From: Streptococcus oralis
GTDB taxonomy: Bacteria > Bacillota > Bacilli > Lactobacillales > Streptococcaceae
DNA: 64,000 nucleotides
NCBI RefSeq assembly: GCF_023611505.1
Contig: NZ_CP097843.1
Location: 1,488,001 to 1,552,000, forward strand
Direction: 5' to 3'
This document shows positions 1-8,882 of the stretch, one piece after another. The position numbers and the translations under genes were made by a program. Numbering within the stretch: the stretch's first letter is position 1; the number at the start of each line of letters is the position of its first letter. Under the pieces are notes generated by a model. It searched no databases, was not told the DNA's origin, and saw only the letters and a list, made by a program, of their open reading frames with translations.

Positions 1-550
1 TCAGTAAGGGAGTCACTTTTTCTCCATTCAACAAACCTGCTCCGTGAATGATAATAAAATCATAATATTTTTTCTTAGGAATAAAAAGGTACAGGATAGA
101 ATAAAGCAGAAATCCTGCAAAGGCAAAACCAAAAATCAAATACGAATAAATCAAAAAGAAAAAGATAATATTCACTAGATGATTGGTATAAAACAAGCCC
201 TTGGTATCGCTCACTCGAATCGCCATGATCACAAAAAAGAATAGAATCACACAACCTAATCCTAGAGACAAATAATTTGCCTTGGATTTTCCTTCTTTTT
301 TCAATAACACAAATCCATTATAAATAAGGAAAAAACCACTTAGAAAAACTAAAAGAGGCAGCAGGAGAAAAATCCCTGCAAAGAAAACCATGTGCACTTC
401 TTTCTGTCCAGCTTCGTAAAAAAGATTGGCAATGGACATATAAGAAAAGAGCAGAGACAAAAGTAAGAGAGCTGGATTCCAGAGACTGCGATTGTCCCTT
501 AAAAACGAAACGAGAAAAAGTAGGACAAAAAATCCTGTGATAAAGTACAT
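1..550 (-). CDS. YdcF/SanA-like (DUF218) membrane protein, partial
   Basis: Only the N-terminal 183 codons are present; the gene runs off the left edge. Translation from ATG at 550 gives about five hydrophobic segments (near residues 1-18, 27-40, 54-76, 92-110 and 128-158). These are followed by the start of a DUF218 fold, read as DFIIIHGAGLLNGEKVTPLL, matching the first beta strand and glycine-rich loop of the YdcF/SanA family. That family is membrane-bound and has been linked to envelope functions; the reaction is not settled. A strong Shine-Dalgarno (AAAGGAGGAGACT) precedes the ATG. A different-frame ORF covering the same DNA is a shadow. Confidence 0.8.
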   Translation of the reverse strand, partial: MYFITGFFVLLFLVSFLRDNRSLWNPALLLLSLLFSYMSIANLFYEAGQKEVHMVFFAGIFLLLPLLVFLSGFFLIYNGFVLLKKEGKSKANYLSLGLGCVILFFFVIMAIRVSDTKGLFYTNHLVNIIFFFLIYSYLIFGFAFAGFLLYSILYLFIPKKKYYDFIIIHGAGLLNGEKVTPLL

Positions 551-617
551 AGTCTCCTCCTTTGATGACTACATTGTACCATAATTGTGGCAATAGAAAA
601 AGAGGAGCCTAGCCCTC

Positions 618-1055
618 TTATTTTACAATTCTTGCTTCTGCATCTGCCACAACCTGAGCCAGACTCATCTGACGAAGTTGATTTTCCATAGCTACTTGGA
701 TATCCAGCAATTTCTGATCCAAGACCTTATGAATATTAGCCCCTACTGGACAGTTAGGATTGGGATTGTCATGGAAACTAAAGAGCTTACCAGATTTTCC
801 TAAACATTCGACTGCCTGATAAACATCAAAAAGGCTAATATCTTGGAGGTCTTTGATAATTTCGGTACCACCCGTCCCACGAGCAACTGAAATCAATCCT
901 GCTTTTTTGAGTTGCGACAAAGTCTTACGGATAATGACTGGATTAACTCCAACGCTAGCTGCGAGAAAATCACTGGTCACCTTGCTTTCCCGGCCCTTGA
1001 TAGCAATGATAATTAGCATATGGGTCGCAATGGTAAATCGACTTGAAATTTGCAT
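618..1055 (-). CDS. Rrf2-family transcriptional regulator
   Basis: This 145-residue protein is the usual length for Rrf2 regulators. An N-terminal winged helix-turn-helix (about residues 1-60, with the family-like phrase VNPVIIRKTLSQLKKAGLI) is followed by the glycine-rich wing ARGTGGTEI and a short dimerisation region. A single Cys lies in NPNPNCPVGANI, so the three-Cys [2Fe-2S] set of IscR/NsrR is absent and sensing by an iron-sulfur cluster is unlikely. It most resembles the YwnA-type subgroup. The gene stands alone, between the DUF218 gene and the phosphoesterase gene, all on the minus strand. Its target is unknown. Confidence 0.88.
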   Translation of the reverse strand: MQISSRFTIATHMLIIIAIKGRESKVTSDFLAASVGVNPVIIRKTLSQLKKAGLISVARGTGGTEIIKDLQDISLFDVYQAVECLGKSGKLFSFHDNPNPNCPVGANIHKVLDQKLLDIQVAMENQLRQMSLAQVVADAEARIVK

Positions 1056-1127
1056 TTTGTTCCCCTTTCACCTGAGATTCTCATCATCTCTCTTCTCATA
1101 CTCATTATACCTCTTTTTGATGTCATG

Positions 1128-1970
1128 TCAATCATTACTACTATCTAACCATGCATCCAACTCAATATCATGCCCCTGTTCTTGGGCAATCTCATACAGA
1201 AGTTCCTGGTTATGAGTGTGGTGAATCCCATTTACCAAACTTTCATAGTAGACCTGGAAATAGGGGAGCTTTAAATCTTTGGCCAACTGCAATTCGGCTT
1301 CTACATCATAATCCACTCGATGAAAATCAACATCAGACAAACCTGCTTCATCAAACTCTAAAATCATATACTGGGCCCGTAGGTCCTTACGTAATCCCGC
1401 ATCTAAAAAGAAGGGTTGTCCAATGGACCCTGGATTAAGAATCAACTGTCCATCACTTCCATAACGAAGCAACTGTTGGTGGATATGACCATATACTGCG
1501 ATGGAGGCATGCGGTTCCGTCACTAATCTATCAAAATCTTCTTGTTTTCCCGTATGAATCAACTCCCTACCCCAGTTTTTATCAGGGAGATGGTGAGTGA
1601 TTCCCACCATCAAATCACCAAACTGACGATGAACTTGCATGGGTTGATTGTGGAGGTCTTCGATTTCTTCAGGGCTGATTTCTTCTAATATATACTGGCA
1701 TTGACGTAGGAGGTAGCGATGACTAGCTTTTGTCAAATCTAGCTTACGATGCAAACCTCGCCAGAGACTATTCTCCCAATTACCAAGAACTCTTACAGTG
1801 ATAGGCAAAGCCGCTAAAAGATTCAATATCCTTCTACGTCCCGTTCCCGGCATAAGAATATCCCCCAAAAGCCAGTACTCATCTACCTTTGCCTTTTTAG
1901 CACCAGCCAGTACAGCTTCCAAGGCTGTCGTATTCCCATGTATGTCTGAAAGAACTGCTATTTTCGTCAT
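1128..1970 (-). CDS. Calcineurin-like metallophosphoesterase
   Basis: A 280-residue YfcE/MJ0936-type phosphoesterase. The metal-binding motifs run in order: DIHGN at residues 9-13, GD in WLLGDI, GNWE, the GITHH histidines, and GHIHQ near residue 180. They indicate a dinuclear metal phosphodiesterase or phosphatase of unknown substrate. An open frame extends upstream to 2042, but I place the start at 1970, where the ATG follows AGGAGAAAGG and gives the typical opening MTKIAVLSDIHGN. The upstream extension is Arg/Lys-rich and unlike the family. It may share a minus-strand transcript with the Rrf2 gene. Confidence 0.9.
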   Translation of the reverse strand: MTKIAVLSDIHGNTTALEAVLAGAKKAKVDEYWLLGDILMPGTGRRRILNLLAALPITVRVLGNWENSLWRGLHRKLDLTKASHRYLLRQCQYILEEISPEEIEDLHNQPMQVHRQFGDLMVGITHHLPDKNWGRELIHTGKQEDFDRLVTEPHASIAVYGHIHQQLLRYGSDGQLILNPGSIGQPFFLDAGLRKDLRAQYMILEFDEAGLSDVDFHRVDYDVEAELQLAKDLKLPYFQVYYESLVNGIHHTHNQELLYEIAQEQGHDIELDAWLDSSND

Positions 1971-2058
1971 CCTTTCTCCTCTTTTCCTCTTACTTCTTTT
2001 GTTAGTATTATAGCAGAAAACACTCAAAAAGAGCACTATCACTACTCACTGGATTAAC

Positions 2059-2087
2059 TTGTAAAGGCTTCCGAGACGTGCTATAAT
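2059..2087 (+). promoter_or_regulatory. Sigma-A promoter for the small membrane protein gene
   Basis: A -35 box TTGTAA at 2059-2064 is separated by 17 bases from a perfect TATAAT at 2082-2087, about 80 bases upstream of the ATG at 2168. Confidence 0.75.
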
Positions 2088-2167
2088 ATAAGTAGAGAGT
2101 TCCCCTTCATTTAAGATTATGTGGTATTCAACCTCTCTCAATTTTTGTAGATTGGAGGACTATTGCC

Positions 2168-2542
2168 ATGCGTAACTATCTTAAGTATCTCCCATACTAC
2201 CTTGTCATTTTCTTCTTTTACTGGCCCCTCTATGAGCTATTCTCACTACTCATCACTGACCCATATACACTGAAGGGACTGTACACTTACAACATTCTCC
2301 TCTTTTCACCTTTGGCAACCTTCATCGTGTCCCTTCTTTATAGCTACCGTTTCCAATTCTCACTGTGGTGGCTGCTTGGTGTCGGATTGCTCTATTGCTT
2401 TACCATCATCACTTTTAATGAATTCATTCTCGTTTATTTCCTAGCTTATGAACTCTTTGCCCTACTTGGTATGGCTTCAGGTTCGGGTATTAAATACATG
2501 CTACAGCGAGGAAAAAATAAAAAACTTTCACAAAATCCTTGA
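2168..2542 (+). CDS. Small four-helix membrane protein, unknown function
   Basis: A 124-residue hydrophobic protein with about four predicted membrane segments (residues 8-28, 40-60, 66-84 and 86-104) and a basic C-terminal tail ending GKNKKLSQNP. It has its own promoter and a Shine-Dalgarno (TTGGAGGA) before the ATG. I do not recognise the family and no catalytic motif is visible. Its stop codon lies inside the -35 region of the next promoter, which drives the T-box leader, so the two units are tightly packed. Confidence 0.75.
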   Translation: MRNYLKYLPYYLVIFFFYWPLYELFSLLITDPYTLKGLYTYNILLFSPLATFIVSLLYSYRFQFSLWWLLGVGLLYCFTIITFNEFILVYFLAYELFALLGMASGSGIKYMLQRGKNKKLSQNP

Positions 2543-2566
2543 AAAATCTCGCAATCATGCTATAAT
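2539..2566 (+). promoter_or_regulatory. Promoter for the T-box/thrS transcript
   Basis: TTGAAA at 2539-2544, a 16-base spacer, then TATAAT at 2561-2566. The -35 overlaps the stop codon of the preceding gene. Transcription would start near 2573, just before the leader. Confidence 0.75.
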
Positions 2567-2572
2567 AATGCA

Positions 2573-2783
2573 TAGAGACAAGTCACTTAGTCCCTTTCTA
2601 CTAGAGAGTGCGTGGTTGCTGGAAACGCATAGAAAGCCTAAACTGATACTACTCTACTGACTTTTATGCAAACATAAAACGGTGGCTACGTTAAAGCCAA
2701 TCTGAGGTGTCCCTCTTTTTTGAGGAACATAAATGAAGGTGGAACCACGTTGCGACGTCCTTTTAAGGATGTCGCTTTTTGTT
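2573..2783 (+). promoter_or_regulatory. T-box riboswitch (probably threonyl-tRNA responsive)
   Basis: The T-box sequence AAGGTGGAACCACG is at 2736-2749. Upstream is a stem I region whose base pairs AAGTCA (about 2580) with TGACTT (about 2659). It contains the conserved AGAGAGT segment and a candidate specifier loop GATACTACTC near 2645, where ACT is a threonine codon. An intrinsic terminator follows: GCGACGTCC (2752-2760) pairs with GGATGTCGC (2767-2775), then a T-run. Uncharged tRNA-Thr would favour the antiterminator and raise thrS expression. The specifier is inferred from sequence and from the downstream gene. Confidence 0.9.
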
Positions 2784-2804
2784 TTATCAGAAGGAAGAAG
2801 AACG

Positions 2805-3428
2805 ATGCTTTATATGATTGGCGGATCACCTTGCAGTGGAAAGTCAACAATTGCTTCACTTCTTGCTAGACAGTATCAACTACTTCATATCAAACTGGAT
2901 GATTTGATAGAAGAGATGATGAGTCAAGCAAGTGCAGACTCACAGCCGATTTGCCTTCTTAGGCAGGATAGAAATCCAGAACAAATCTGGATGAGAAATC
3001 CAGAAGAGATGGCAGATGAAGAATGGCACTTTTATGAAGAGATTTTTCCTTATGTAAAATCTTACGTGATAAAAAATCAAAACAGACCTCTCTTGGTGGA
3101 GGGAGCTGGACTTTTGCCTCACTTGGTAAAGGATCTTGAATGTCCAGCGTCTTCCTATCTATGCTTGACTCCAACAGCCGATTTTCAAAAAAAGCATTAT
3201 ATACAGAGAGAATGAGTTCCTTATGTCTTAGAGGGTACAACCAACCCTGAGCAAGCTTTTGAAAACTGGATGCAACGAGATATTCTTTTTGCTCAAATGG
3301 TTCGTAAGGAAGCGATGAAATTAGGCTATTCTAGTCTCGTAACAGATGGTAGTCAACCAGAAAATCAGACTGCGGAAGAAGTTGCTCGGCTCTTAAAATT
3401 GTCCAACAAAAAAAGAATAAATATTTAA
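2805..3428 (+). pseudogene. P-loop kinase-like (AAA_33 type) gene broken by an in-frame stop
   Basis: The frame opens MLYMIGGSPCSGKSTIASLL, a Walker A motif of the shikimate/zeta-kinase-like P-loop group, and reads on for 136 codons to a TGA at 3213-3215. The same frame then continues without gap as VPYVLEGTTNPEQAFENW and ends at TAA 3426-3428, giving a 207-codon gene with one nonsense codon. The context (QRE-stop-VPYVLEG) suggests TGG to TGA. It lies between the T-box and thrS, so it would be cotranscribed with thrS. An N-terminal fragment with the P-loop could still be made. The apparent upstream ORF start at 2733 is inside the T-box and is not used. Confidence 0.8.
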
Positions 3429-3438
3429 GGAGAAAACC

Positions 3439-5382
3439 ATGATTAAGATTACTTTCCCAGATGGCGCTGTTCGTGAATTCGAATCTGGCGTGACAACTTT
3501 TGAAATTGCCCAATCTATCAGCAATTCCCTTGCTAAAAAGGCCTTGGCTGGTAAATTTAACGGCAAACTCATCGATACAACTCGTGCTATCACTGAAGAT
3601 GGAAGCATCGAAATCGTGACGCCTGATCACGAAGATGCTCTGCCAATCTTGCGCCACTCAGCTGCTCACTTGTTTGCCCAAGCAGCTCGTCGCCTCTTCC
3701 CAGACATTCATTTGGGTGTCGGTCCAGCTATCGAAGACGGCTTCTACTACGATACCGACAATACTGCTGGCCAAATCTCCAACGAAGACCTGCCTCGTAT
3801 CGAAGAAGAAATGAAAAAAATCGTTAAAGAAAACTTCCCATCAATCCGTGAAGAAGTGACTAAGGACGAGGCCCGTGAAATCTTCAAGAACGACCCTTAC
3901 AAATTGGAATTGATTGAAGAACACTCAGAAGACGAAGGCGGTTTGACTATCTACCGTCAGGGCGAATACGTGGACCTCTGCCGTGGTCCTCACGTCCCAT
4001 CAACAGGTCGTATCCAAATTTTCCACCTGCTCAACGTAGCTGGTGCCTACTGGCGTGGAAATAGCGACAACGCGATGATGCAACGAATCTACGGTACAGC
4101 TTGGTTTGACAAGAAAGACTTGAAGAACTACCTTCAAATGCGTGAAGAAGCCAAGGAACGTGACCACCGTAAACTCGGTAAAGAACTTGACCTCTTCATG
4201 ATTTCACAAGAAGTCGGACAAGGTTTACCATTCTGGTTACCAAACGGAGCCACTATCCGTCGTGAATTGGAACGCTACATTGTCGACAAGGAAATCGCTG
4301 CAGGCTACCAACATGTTTACACTCCACCAATTGCCTCAGTGGAACTCTATAAAACTTCTGGTCACTGGGATCACTACCGTGAAGATATGTTCCCAACTAT
4401 GGACATGGGAGACGGTGAAGAGTTTGTCCTCCGCCCAATGAACTGTCCTCACCATATCGAAGTTTATAAACACCATGTACACTCATACCGTGAATTACCA
4501 ATCCGTATCGCTGAGATTGGCATGATGCACCGATATGAAAAATCTGGCGCCCTTACAGGCCTTCAACGTGTACGTGAAATGTCCCTAAATGATGGTCATA
4601 CTTTTGTAGCTCCAGAACAAATTGAGGAAGAATTCAAGAAAATTCTTCAATTGATTATCGACGTGTATGAAGACTTTAATTTGACAGATTACCGTTTCCG
4701 CTTGTCTTATCGTGACCCAGAAGATAAACACAAATACTTTGACAACGATGAGATGTGGGAAAATGCACAACGCATGTTGAAGGCAGCTATGGATGATATG
4801 GAACTGGACTACTTTGAAGCTGAAGGTGAAGCAGCCTTCTACGGACCAAAATTGGATATCCAAGTTAAAACTGCCCTCGGTAAAGAAGAAACCCTTTCTA
4901 CTATCCAGCTTGACTTCTTGCTTCCAGAACGCTTCGACCTCAAATATGTTGGAGCAGATGGTGAGGAACACCGTCCAGTCATGATCCACCGTGGTGTTAT
5001 TTCAACTATGGAACGCTTCACAGCTATCTTGATTGAGAACTACAAGGGCGCCTTCCCAACATGGCTTGCACCACACCAAGTGACCCTCATCCCCGTTTCT
5101 AACGAAAAACACGTGGATTACGCTTGGGAAGTAGCCAAGAAACTCCGTGACCGTGGTGTCCGTGCAGATGTAGATGAGCGCAATGAAAAAATGCAGTTCA
5201 AGATCCGTGCTTCACAAACAAGCAAGATTCCTTACCAATTGATCGTTGGGGACAAGGAAATGGAAGACGGAACTGTCAACGTTCGTCGCTATGGCCAAAA
5301 AGAAACACAAACTGTCTCAGTTGATGACTTTGTTCAAGCTATCCTAGCTGATATCGCCAACAAATCACGCGTTGAGAAATAA
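3439..5382 (+). CDS. thrS: Threonyl-tRNA synthetase
   Basis: This 647-residue class II synthetase charges tRNA-Thr with threonine in the cytoplasm. Domains in order are TGS (about residues 1-62), the editing/SAD domain (about 65-225), the catalytic core (about 240-535) and the HGTP anticodon-binding domain (about 545-640). The catalytic zinc ligands are visible as Cys336 (RPMNCPHH), His387 (LNDGH) and His517 (MIHRG). It is controlled by the T-box upstream, with the broken kinase gene in between. AAGGAG lies seven bases before the ATG. Length and all motifs are normal. Confidence 0.98.
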   Translation: MIKITFPDGAVREFESGVTTFEIAQSISNSLAKKALAGKFNGKLIDTTRAITEDGSIEIVTPDHEDALPILRHSAAHLFAQAARRLFPDIHLGVGPAIEDGFYYDTDNTAGQISNEDLPRIEEEMKKIVKENFPSIREEVTKDEAREIFKNDPYKLELIEEHSEDEGGLTIYRQGEYVDLCRGPHVPSTGRIQIFHLLNVAGAYWRGNSDNAMMQRIYGTAWFDKKDLKNYLQMREEAKERDHRKLGKELDLFMISQEVGQGLPFWLPNGATIRRELERYIVDKEIAAGYQHVYTPPIASVELYKTSGHWDHYREDMFPTMDMGDGEEFVLRPMNCPHHIEVYKHHVHSYRELPIRIAEIGMMHRYEKSGALTGLQRVREMSLNDGHTFVAPEQIEEEFKKILQLIIDVYEDFNLTDYRFRLSYRDPEDKHKYFDNDEMWENAQRMLKAAMDDMELDYFEAEGEAAFYGPKLDIQVKTALGKEETLSTIQLDFLLPERFDLKYVGADGEEHRPVMIHRGVISTMERFTAILIENYKGAFPTWLAPHQVTLIPVSNEKHVDYAWEVAKKLRDRGVRADVDERNEKMQFKIRASQTSKIPYQLIVGDKEMEDGTVNVRRYGQKETQTVSVDDFVQAILADIANKSRVEK

Positions 5383-5422
5383 AACAATCACAGTCTGAGA
5401 AATATTTTTCAGAGCCAGAAAA

Positions 5423-5456
5423 AGCAACAACTATTTCAGCTGTTGCTTTTTATATT
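5423..5456 (+). terminator. Rho-independent terminator after thrS
   Basis: AGCAACA (5423-5429) pairs with TGTTGCT (5441-5447), followed by TTTTATATTTT. Confidence 0.85.
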
Positions 5457-5535
5457 TTATTTAATCTGAGCTAGTAGTGATTGGCCAAACCACCACACAA
5501 GATTTGCTTTCATGAGTTAGATAAGGTCAATATCC

Positions 5536-6585
5536 TCAATCCTTATCTGCTTCATTTTCTTTTACAAGATCTTTTTGTGAATCCTTTTCAGAGAGTTTTT
5601 GATCGATATACTTGTTAATGGTTTCATAAAATTCCTTGGTCGTATCACCGTCTAATTTTGTCGAATTATGAACTTGATTGACTTTCAATTGAACAGATTG
5701 AATACCGTAAGAGGCTTGTTTTTGATGGAGCGTTTCTAATTCTTCGTCTGAAATCGGATCTCCAACAACCGTCAAAACCAATTCATTGTTCCTTGACTTG
5801 TAGACTTGATTAATGACCGTGTGATTGGCGAACTCTTTTGCTATAAACTGTTTGATTCCTTCTTTTCGCGCTTGATCTATCGACAGAGTGACTGCTGAAT
5901 AGCTGGCTGGAAGAACCAATAATACAATCAAGGATATCAACCCAATTCTCATTTTAATATTTAGCTCTTTAAATGAACTTAAGGGAGATTTTCTCATCAA
6001 AATTCTTGTTCCAACAATGTTGGCTAGCATGATAAAGACACAGTTGATCAAGAAAAGATAGAGAGCCCCAAATAAAAATCGTACATTTCCATTAGCTAAA
6101 CCATATCCTGCAGTACAGATAGGTGGCATCAGAGCTGTTGCAATGGCTACTCCTGGCACGATATTGTTTGCTTCTTTTTTCCTTGATCCAATTACACCTG
6201 CTATCCCACCAGCAATAGCAATGAGAACATCCCAAATGGTTGGAGAGGTTCGTGCAATCAGTTCGCTACTTGCATAAGATAAGGGAGAAATCCAGAAATA
6301 CAGAGTCGAGACAAGCAAGCTGACCAATACTTGAGTAAATAAAACCTCTAGAGATTGTTTGATTAAACGGGTATCAAAAATAGCTAAACCAAAACCCAGT
6401 CCAACAATCGGTGTCATAAGAGGGGAAATCAGCATGGCTCCAATAATAACAGCTGTTGAATTCATATTTAGACCTATAGAGGCAATAAAAATCGCACACA
6501 TCAAAATCACTATATCTCTTAATCGAACATGAAGATCATCATATAATTTCTCACGGTATTCACGTGTTGAATAATTTCCGGTCAT
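5536..6585 (-). CDS. DUF389 (TIGR00341-like) membrane protein
   Basis: A 349-residue protein with about six to seven membrane helices between residues 25 and 235, carrying the DUF389 signature NMNSTAVIIGAMLISPLMTP (residues about 41-60). A soluble C-terminal domain follows (about 240-320), ending in a charged tail rich in Lys, Asp and Glu. The biochemical role of DUF389 proteins is not established. The gene stands alone, convergent with thrS. The ATG is preceded by AAAGGAGT. The next DNA on this strand upstream is a decayed permease relic, not a functional partner. Confidence 0.9.
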   Translation of the reverse strand: MTGNYSTREYREKLYDDLHVRLRDIVILMCAIFIASIGLNMNSTAVIIGAMLISPLMTPIVGLGFGLAIFDTRLIKQSLEVLFTQVLVSLLVSTLYFWISPLSYASSELIARTSPTIWDVLIAIAGGIAGVIGSRKKEANNIVPGVAIATALMPPICTAGYGLANGNVRFLFGALYLFLINCVFIMLANIVGTRILMRKSPLSSFKELNIKMRIGLISLIVLLVLPASYSAVTLSIDQARKEGIKQFIAKEFANHTVINQVYKSRNNELVLTVVGDPISDEELETLHQKQASYGIQSVQLKVNQVHNSTKLDGDTTKEFYETINKYIDQKLSEKDSQKDLVKENEADKD

Positions 6586-6727
6586 TGGTTACTCCTTTTA
6601 TTTCATATACTCTTGTTTCTACTTGGATGATGGCAGAGAGACTTCTGTCCAATCTTACATATTTTTCTTCTCACCTGTTATGCTTTTGAAAATTATCCTT
6701 TAAGCATCCGTCAGTCTATCCTTAACA

Positions 6728-7018
6728 TTATATCAAAAATTTTACAGTCTTTATCTGAAGAAATCTATCAATTGAACAGATAGAGAAAGTTATCGTCAAC
6801 CTCATGGTATCATCGACTACTTCAATGACCTTGAGAACTAAACTAAGCATATAATAAGCAAAGGCCAATGGAGAAATGCAAAAATTACAGGAAGGAAGAA
6901 AACTGTCAAGATTTGCTTATTAATGGTTTGCTTAATCTGCTTTTGATCTAGACCTACCTTTTCGTTCGTGGTCTTCATATCCCTCAGAGATTTGTTTATA
7001 GTAGATAAAATAATTTAC
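6728..7018 (-). pseudogene. 3' relic of a BceB/FtsX-type ABC transporter permease
   Basis: Three adjacent segments in different frames read as one continuous permease C-terminus. Segment 1 (7018-6962) reads VNYFIYYKQISEGYEDHER. Segment 2 (6960-6868) reads KVGLDQKQIKQTINKQ then ILTVFFLPVIFAFLH. Segment 3 (6865-6728) reads AFAYYMLSLVLKVIEVVDD and on to a stop. This matches the conserved tail of BceB-like FtsX permeases (YYKQISE, K-V/L-G-L, FFLP, FAFLH-AFAY). A single-base loss between His and Ala explains the second frame break. Nothing of the N-terminal part or of a BceA ATPase remains. It lies just downstream of, and codirectional with, the Bce-like kinase. Confidence 0.75.
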
Positions 7019-7040
7019 TAGGATACACAGTTAAAGATAG

Positions 7041-7067
7041 AAAAGCCCAGTTGTCTTATCCTGGGCT
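7041..7067 (-). terminator. Terminator after the histidine kinase gene
   Basis: On the minus strand AGCCCAG (7067-7061) pairs with CTGGGCT (7050-7044) and is followed by TTTTC. It separates the kinase from the permease relic. Confidence 0.75.
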
Positions 7068-7081
7068 CTTATCTACTCTTC

Positions 7082-8056
7082 TCACTCAAGGACTAAGTTC
7101 ACTTGAGCAAACTGAATCCGCACTATCGTTCCTTTTCCAACTTCAGATTCAATACGGATCTGATGCCCCAGCTCTTCAGAAATTTTCTTAGATAGGTAAA
7201 GTCCAAGTCCAGATGACTGCTGGGTTAGGCGACCATTATATCCTGAAAAGCCACGTTCAAAGACTCGGAGCACATCACTGTTTTTAATCCCGATTCCCGT
7301 ATCTTTGATACAGAGCTCCTGGCCTTCCATATAAATCTCTAGTCCACCTCGCTTGGTGTATTTGAGGCTGTTTGAGAGGATTTGTTCAATGACGACCAAC
7401 AACCACTTCTTATCGGTCACGATGGTTTTGTCTAAGTCATGTAGATTGACTGTCAGCCCCTTCTGGATAAAGAAAAGAGCATACTTACGAACCACTTCCT
7501 TAACTAAGTCATCCACTTGAACCTTTTCAAATACCAAGTCATCGTGGAAGCTTTCCAAACGAAGATACTGCAACACCAGATTGGTATAGGAGTCAATCTT
7601 AAAGATTTCCTGTTCCAGTTGCTGCTTGACCTCACGATCAGATACTTCTGCTACCAAGAGACGGCTCGCTGCAATAGGAGTCTTTATCTGATGAACCCAC
7701 AAGGTGTAGTAGTCAAGCAAATCCGTCAGCTTGCTTTGGGCTTCCGACTTCTTTTGATACAATTCAGACCCTCGCTCTTCGAGTTTCTCTGCCAGCGCAC
7801 ATTCCAGAGGGGACTTGGGATCTCTTTCAGCATAGAGTACTTCCTGCCGGTAAACCTGAGCTTCTGCAAAAATATCCCAAACCAAAAATAAAAGGGTCAA
7901 AAAGCTACTGAGGAGGAAAAAATAGAAGAAATAAAATCCTATACTAGCGAATAAAAACTGAAAGAGAAAAACAAGAAAACCCAATGAAAAAATATAGACA
8001 AAAAGACGACTGCGAGAACGCAGATAGGCCAGAAAAAATAGTTTCCAATCAAGCAT
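7082..8056 (-). CDS. Intramembrane-sensing histidine kinase (Bce-like; pneumococcal TCS01 type)
   Basis: This 324-residue kinase has two membrane helices (about residues 18-38 and 43-65) joined by only a few outside residues. That is typical of BceS-type kinases, which sense flux through a partner BceAB transporter rather than a ligand. The phosphoacceptor is His122 in WVHQIKTP. The ATPase domain shows the N box (LSNSLKYT), G1 (KDTGIGI) and G2 (SGLGLYLSK). It overlaps the response regulator gene by 8 bases and is translated after it. No intact bceAB is adjacent; only the permease relic is. From memory, the pneumococcal orthologue pair has been linked to a BceAB transporter encoded elsewhere. 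Confidence 0.93.
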   Translation of the reverse strand: MLDWKLFFLAYLRSRSRLFVYIFSLGFLVFLFQFLFASIGFYFFYFFLLSSFLTLLFLVWDIFAEAQVYRQEVLYAERDPKSPLECALAEKLEERGSELYQKKSEAQSKLTDLLDYYTLWVHQIKTPIAASRLLVAEVSDREVKQQLEQEIFKIDSYTNLVLQYLRLESFHDDLVFEKVQVDDLVKEVVRKYALFFIQKGLTVNLHDLDKTIVTDKKWLLVVIEQILSNSLKYTKRGGLEIYMEGQELCIKDTGIGIKNSDVLRVFERGFSGYNGRLTQQSSGLGLYLSKKISEELGHQIRIESEVGKGTIVRIQFAQVNLVLE

Positions 8057-8726
8057 GTTTCAGTCCGTACCCTATTCCCTTCTTGGTTTCGATAAATCCT
8101 GCCAAGCCTTGCTCCTCCAACTTTTTGCGCAAGCGAGCAACGTTGACAGACAAGGTATTGTCATCGATGAAAAAATCGCTATTCCAGAGTTCCCGCATCA
8201 GGTCATCACGCGCCACGATATTACCCGCATGTTCAAACAAAATCCGCAAAATCTGAAATTCATTCTTGGTCAAACTCAATACTTCCCCCTGATAGTGCAG
8301 GTCCATAGACTTGGTATTGAGGATCACACCCGCATACTCCAGCAGACTTTCATCTCGGCCAAACTCATAGGAACGGCGCAACAAGCCCTGAACCTTGGCA
8401 AGGAGGACCTGCTGGTCAAAAGGTTTGGTTATAAAATCATCCGCACCCAAATTGATCGCCATGACAATATCCATCGCCTGATCTCTCGAAGACAGAAACA
8501 TGATAGGTACCTGAGAAATCTTACGAATCTCCTGACACCAGTGGTAACCATTAAAAAGAGGCAGACCAATATCCATGAGGACCAAATGAGGCTCAGACTG
8601 GACAAATAAGCTCAATACTTCCATAAAATCTTCTACCAAAATGACCTCAAAGCCCCACTCAGAGAGCAGTTTCCCCACTTGTTGCCGAATAACTTGGTCA
8701 TCTTCTACTAGTAAAATCTTGTGCAT
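8049..8726 (-). CDS. OmpR-family response regulator (TCS01 type)
   Basis: A 225-residue regulator. The receiver domain (residues 1-115) has acidic residues DD at 9-10, the phosphorylated Asp52 in LMDIGLP and the conserved Lys in TKPFD. A winged-helix OmpR/PhoB DNA-binding domain (about 130-222) ends ETKKGIGYGLK. The start is placed at 8726 (MHKILLVEDD) because AAAGGAGGAGCGC precedes it; the 27-residue upstream extension spans the promoter. It forms an operon with the kinase gene. By analogy with Bce systems it should activate a detoxification transporter, which would have to be encoded elsewhere here. Confidence 0.95.
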   Translation of the reverse strand: MHKILLVEDDQVIRQQVGKLLSEWGFEVILVEDFMEVLSLFVQSEPHLVLMDIGLPLFNGYHWCQEIRKISQVPIMFLSSRDQAMDIVMAINLGADDFITKPFDQQVLLAKVQGLLRRSYEFGRDESLLEYAGVILNTKSMDLHYQGEVLSLTKNEFQILRILFEHAGNIVARDDLMRELWNSDFFIDDNTLSVNVARLRKKLEEQGLAGFIETKKGIGYGLKHA

Positions 8727-8745
8727 GCGCTCCTCCTTTGCTCTT

Positions 8746-8751
8746 ATTATA
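8746..8751 (-). promoter_or_regulatory. -10 box of the two-component operon
   Basis: A perfect TATAAT on the minus strand lies about 20 bases upstream of the response regulator start. No strong -35 is visible, as expected for an activator-dependent or weak promoter. Confidence 0.55.
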
Positions 8752-8882
8752 ACAGATTTTCCCCATGGATAAAATGCAAACCTGTATTTAAACCAGCTCG
8801 CTAGCAATATAGCAAAATCTAGTAAGCCTACTAGCTAATTCTTGGTAAATGTGATAGGATAAACATAGAGAAAGGAGCTTTT

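Noticed and set aside
318..593. 91-codon minus-strand ORF near the left edge
   Set aside because: It is a shadow of the DUF218 gene (ATG at 550), whose frame encodes convincing membrane helices and has the ribosome binding site.
2448..2660. 70-codon plus-strand ORF
   Set aside because: It overlaps the membrane protein gene in another frame and runs into the T-box stem I.
2733..2804. Upstream extension of the kinase frame
   Set aside because: It begins inside the T-box sequence and runs through the terminator hairpin; the real start is ATG 2805 behind GGAAGAAG.
3213..3215. TGA in the kinase gene read as selenocysteine
   Set aside because: No selenocysteine insertion structure is seen, the codon is not in a catalytic motif, and streptococci generally lack the pathway.
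4585..4989. 134-codon ORF antisense to thrS
   Set aside because: Antisense shadow of a strongly conserved gene; no ribosome binding site or family features.
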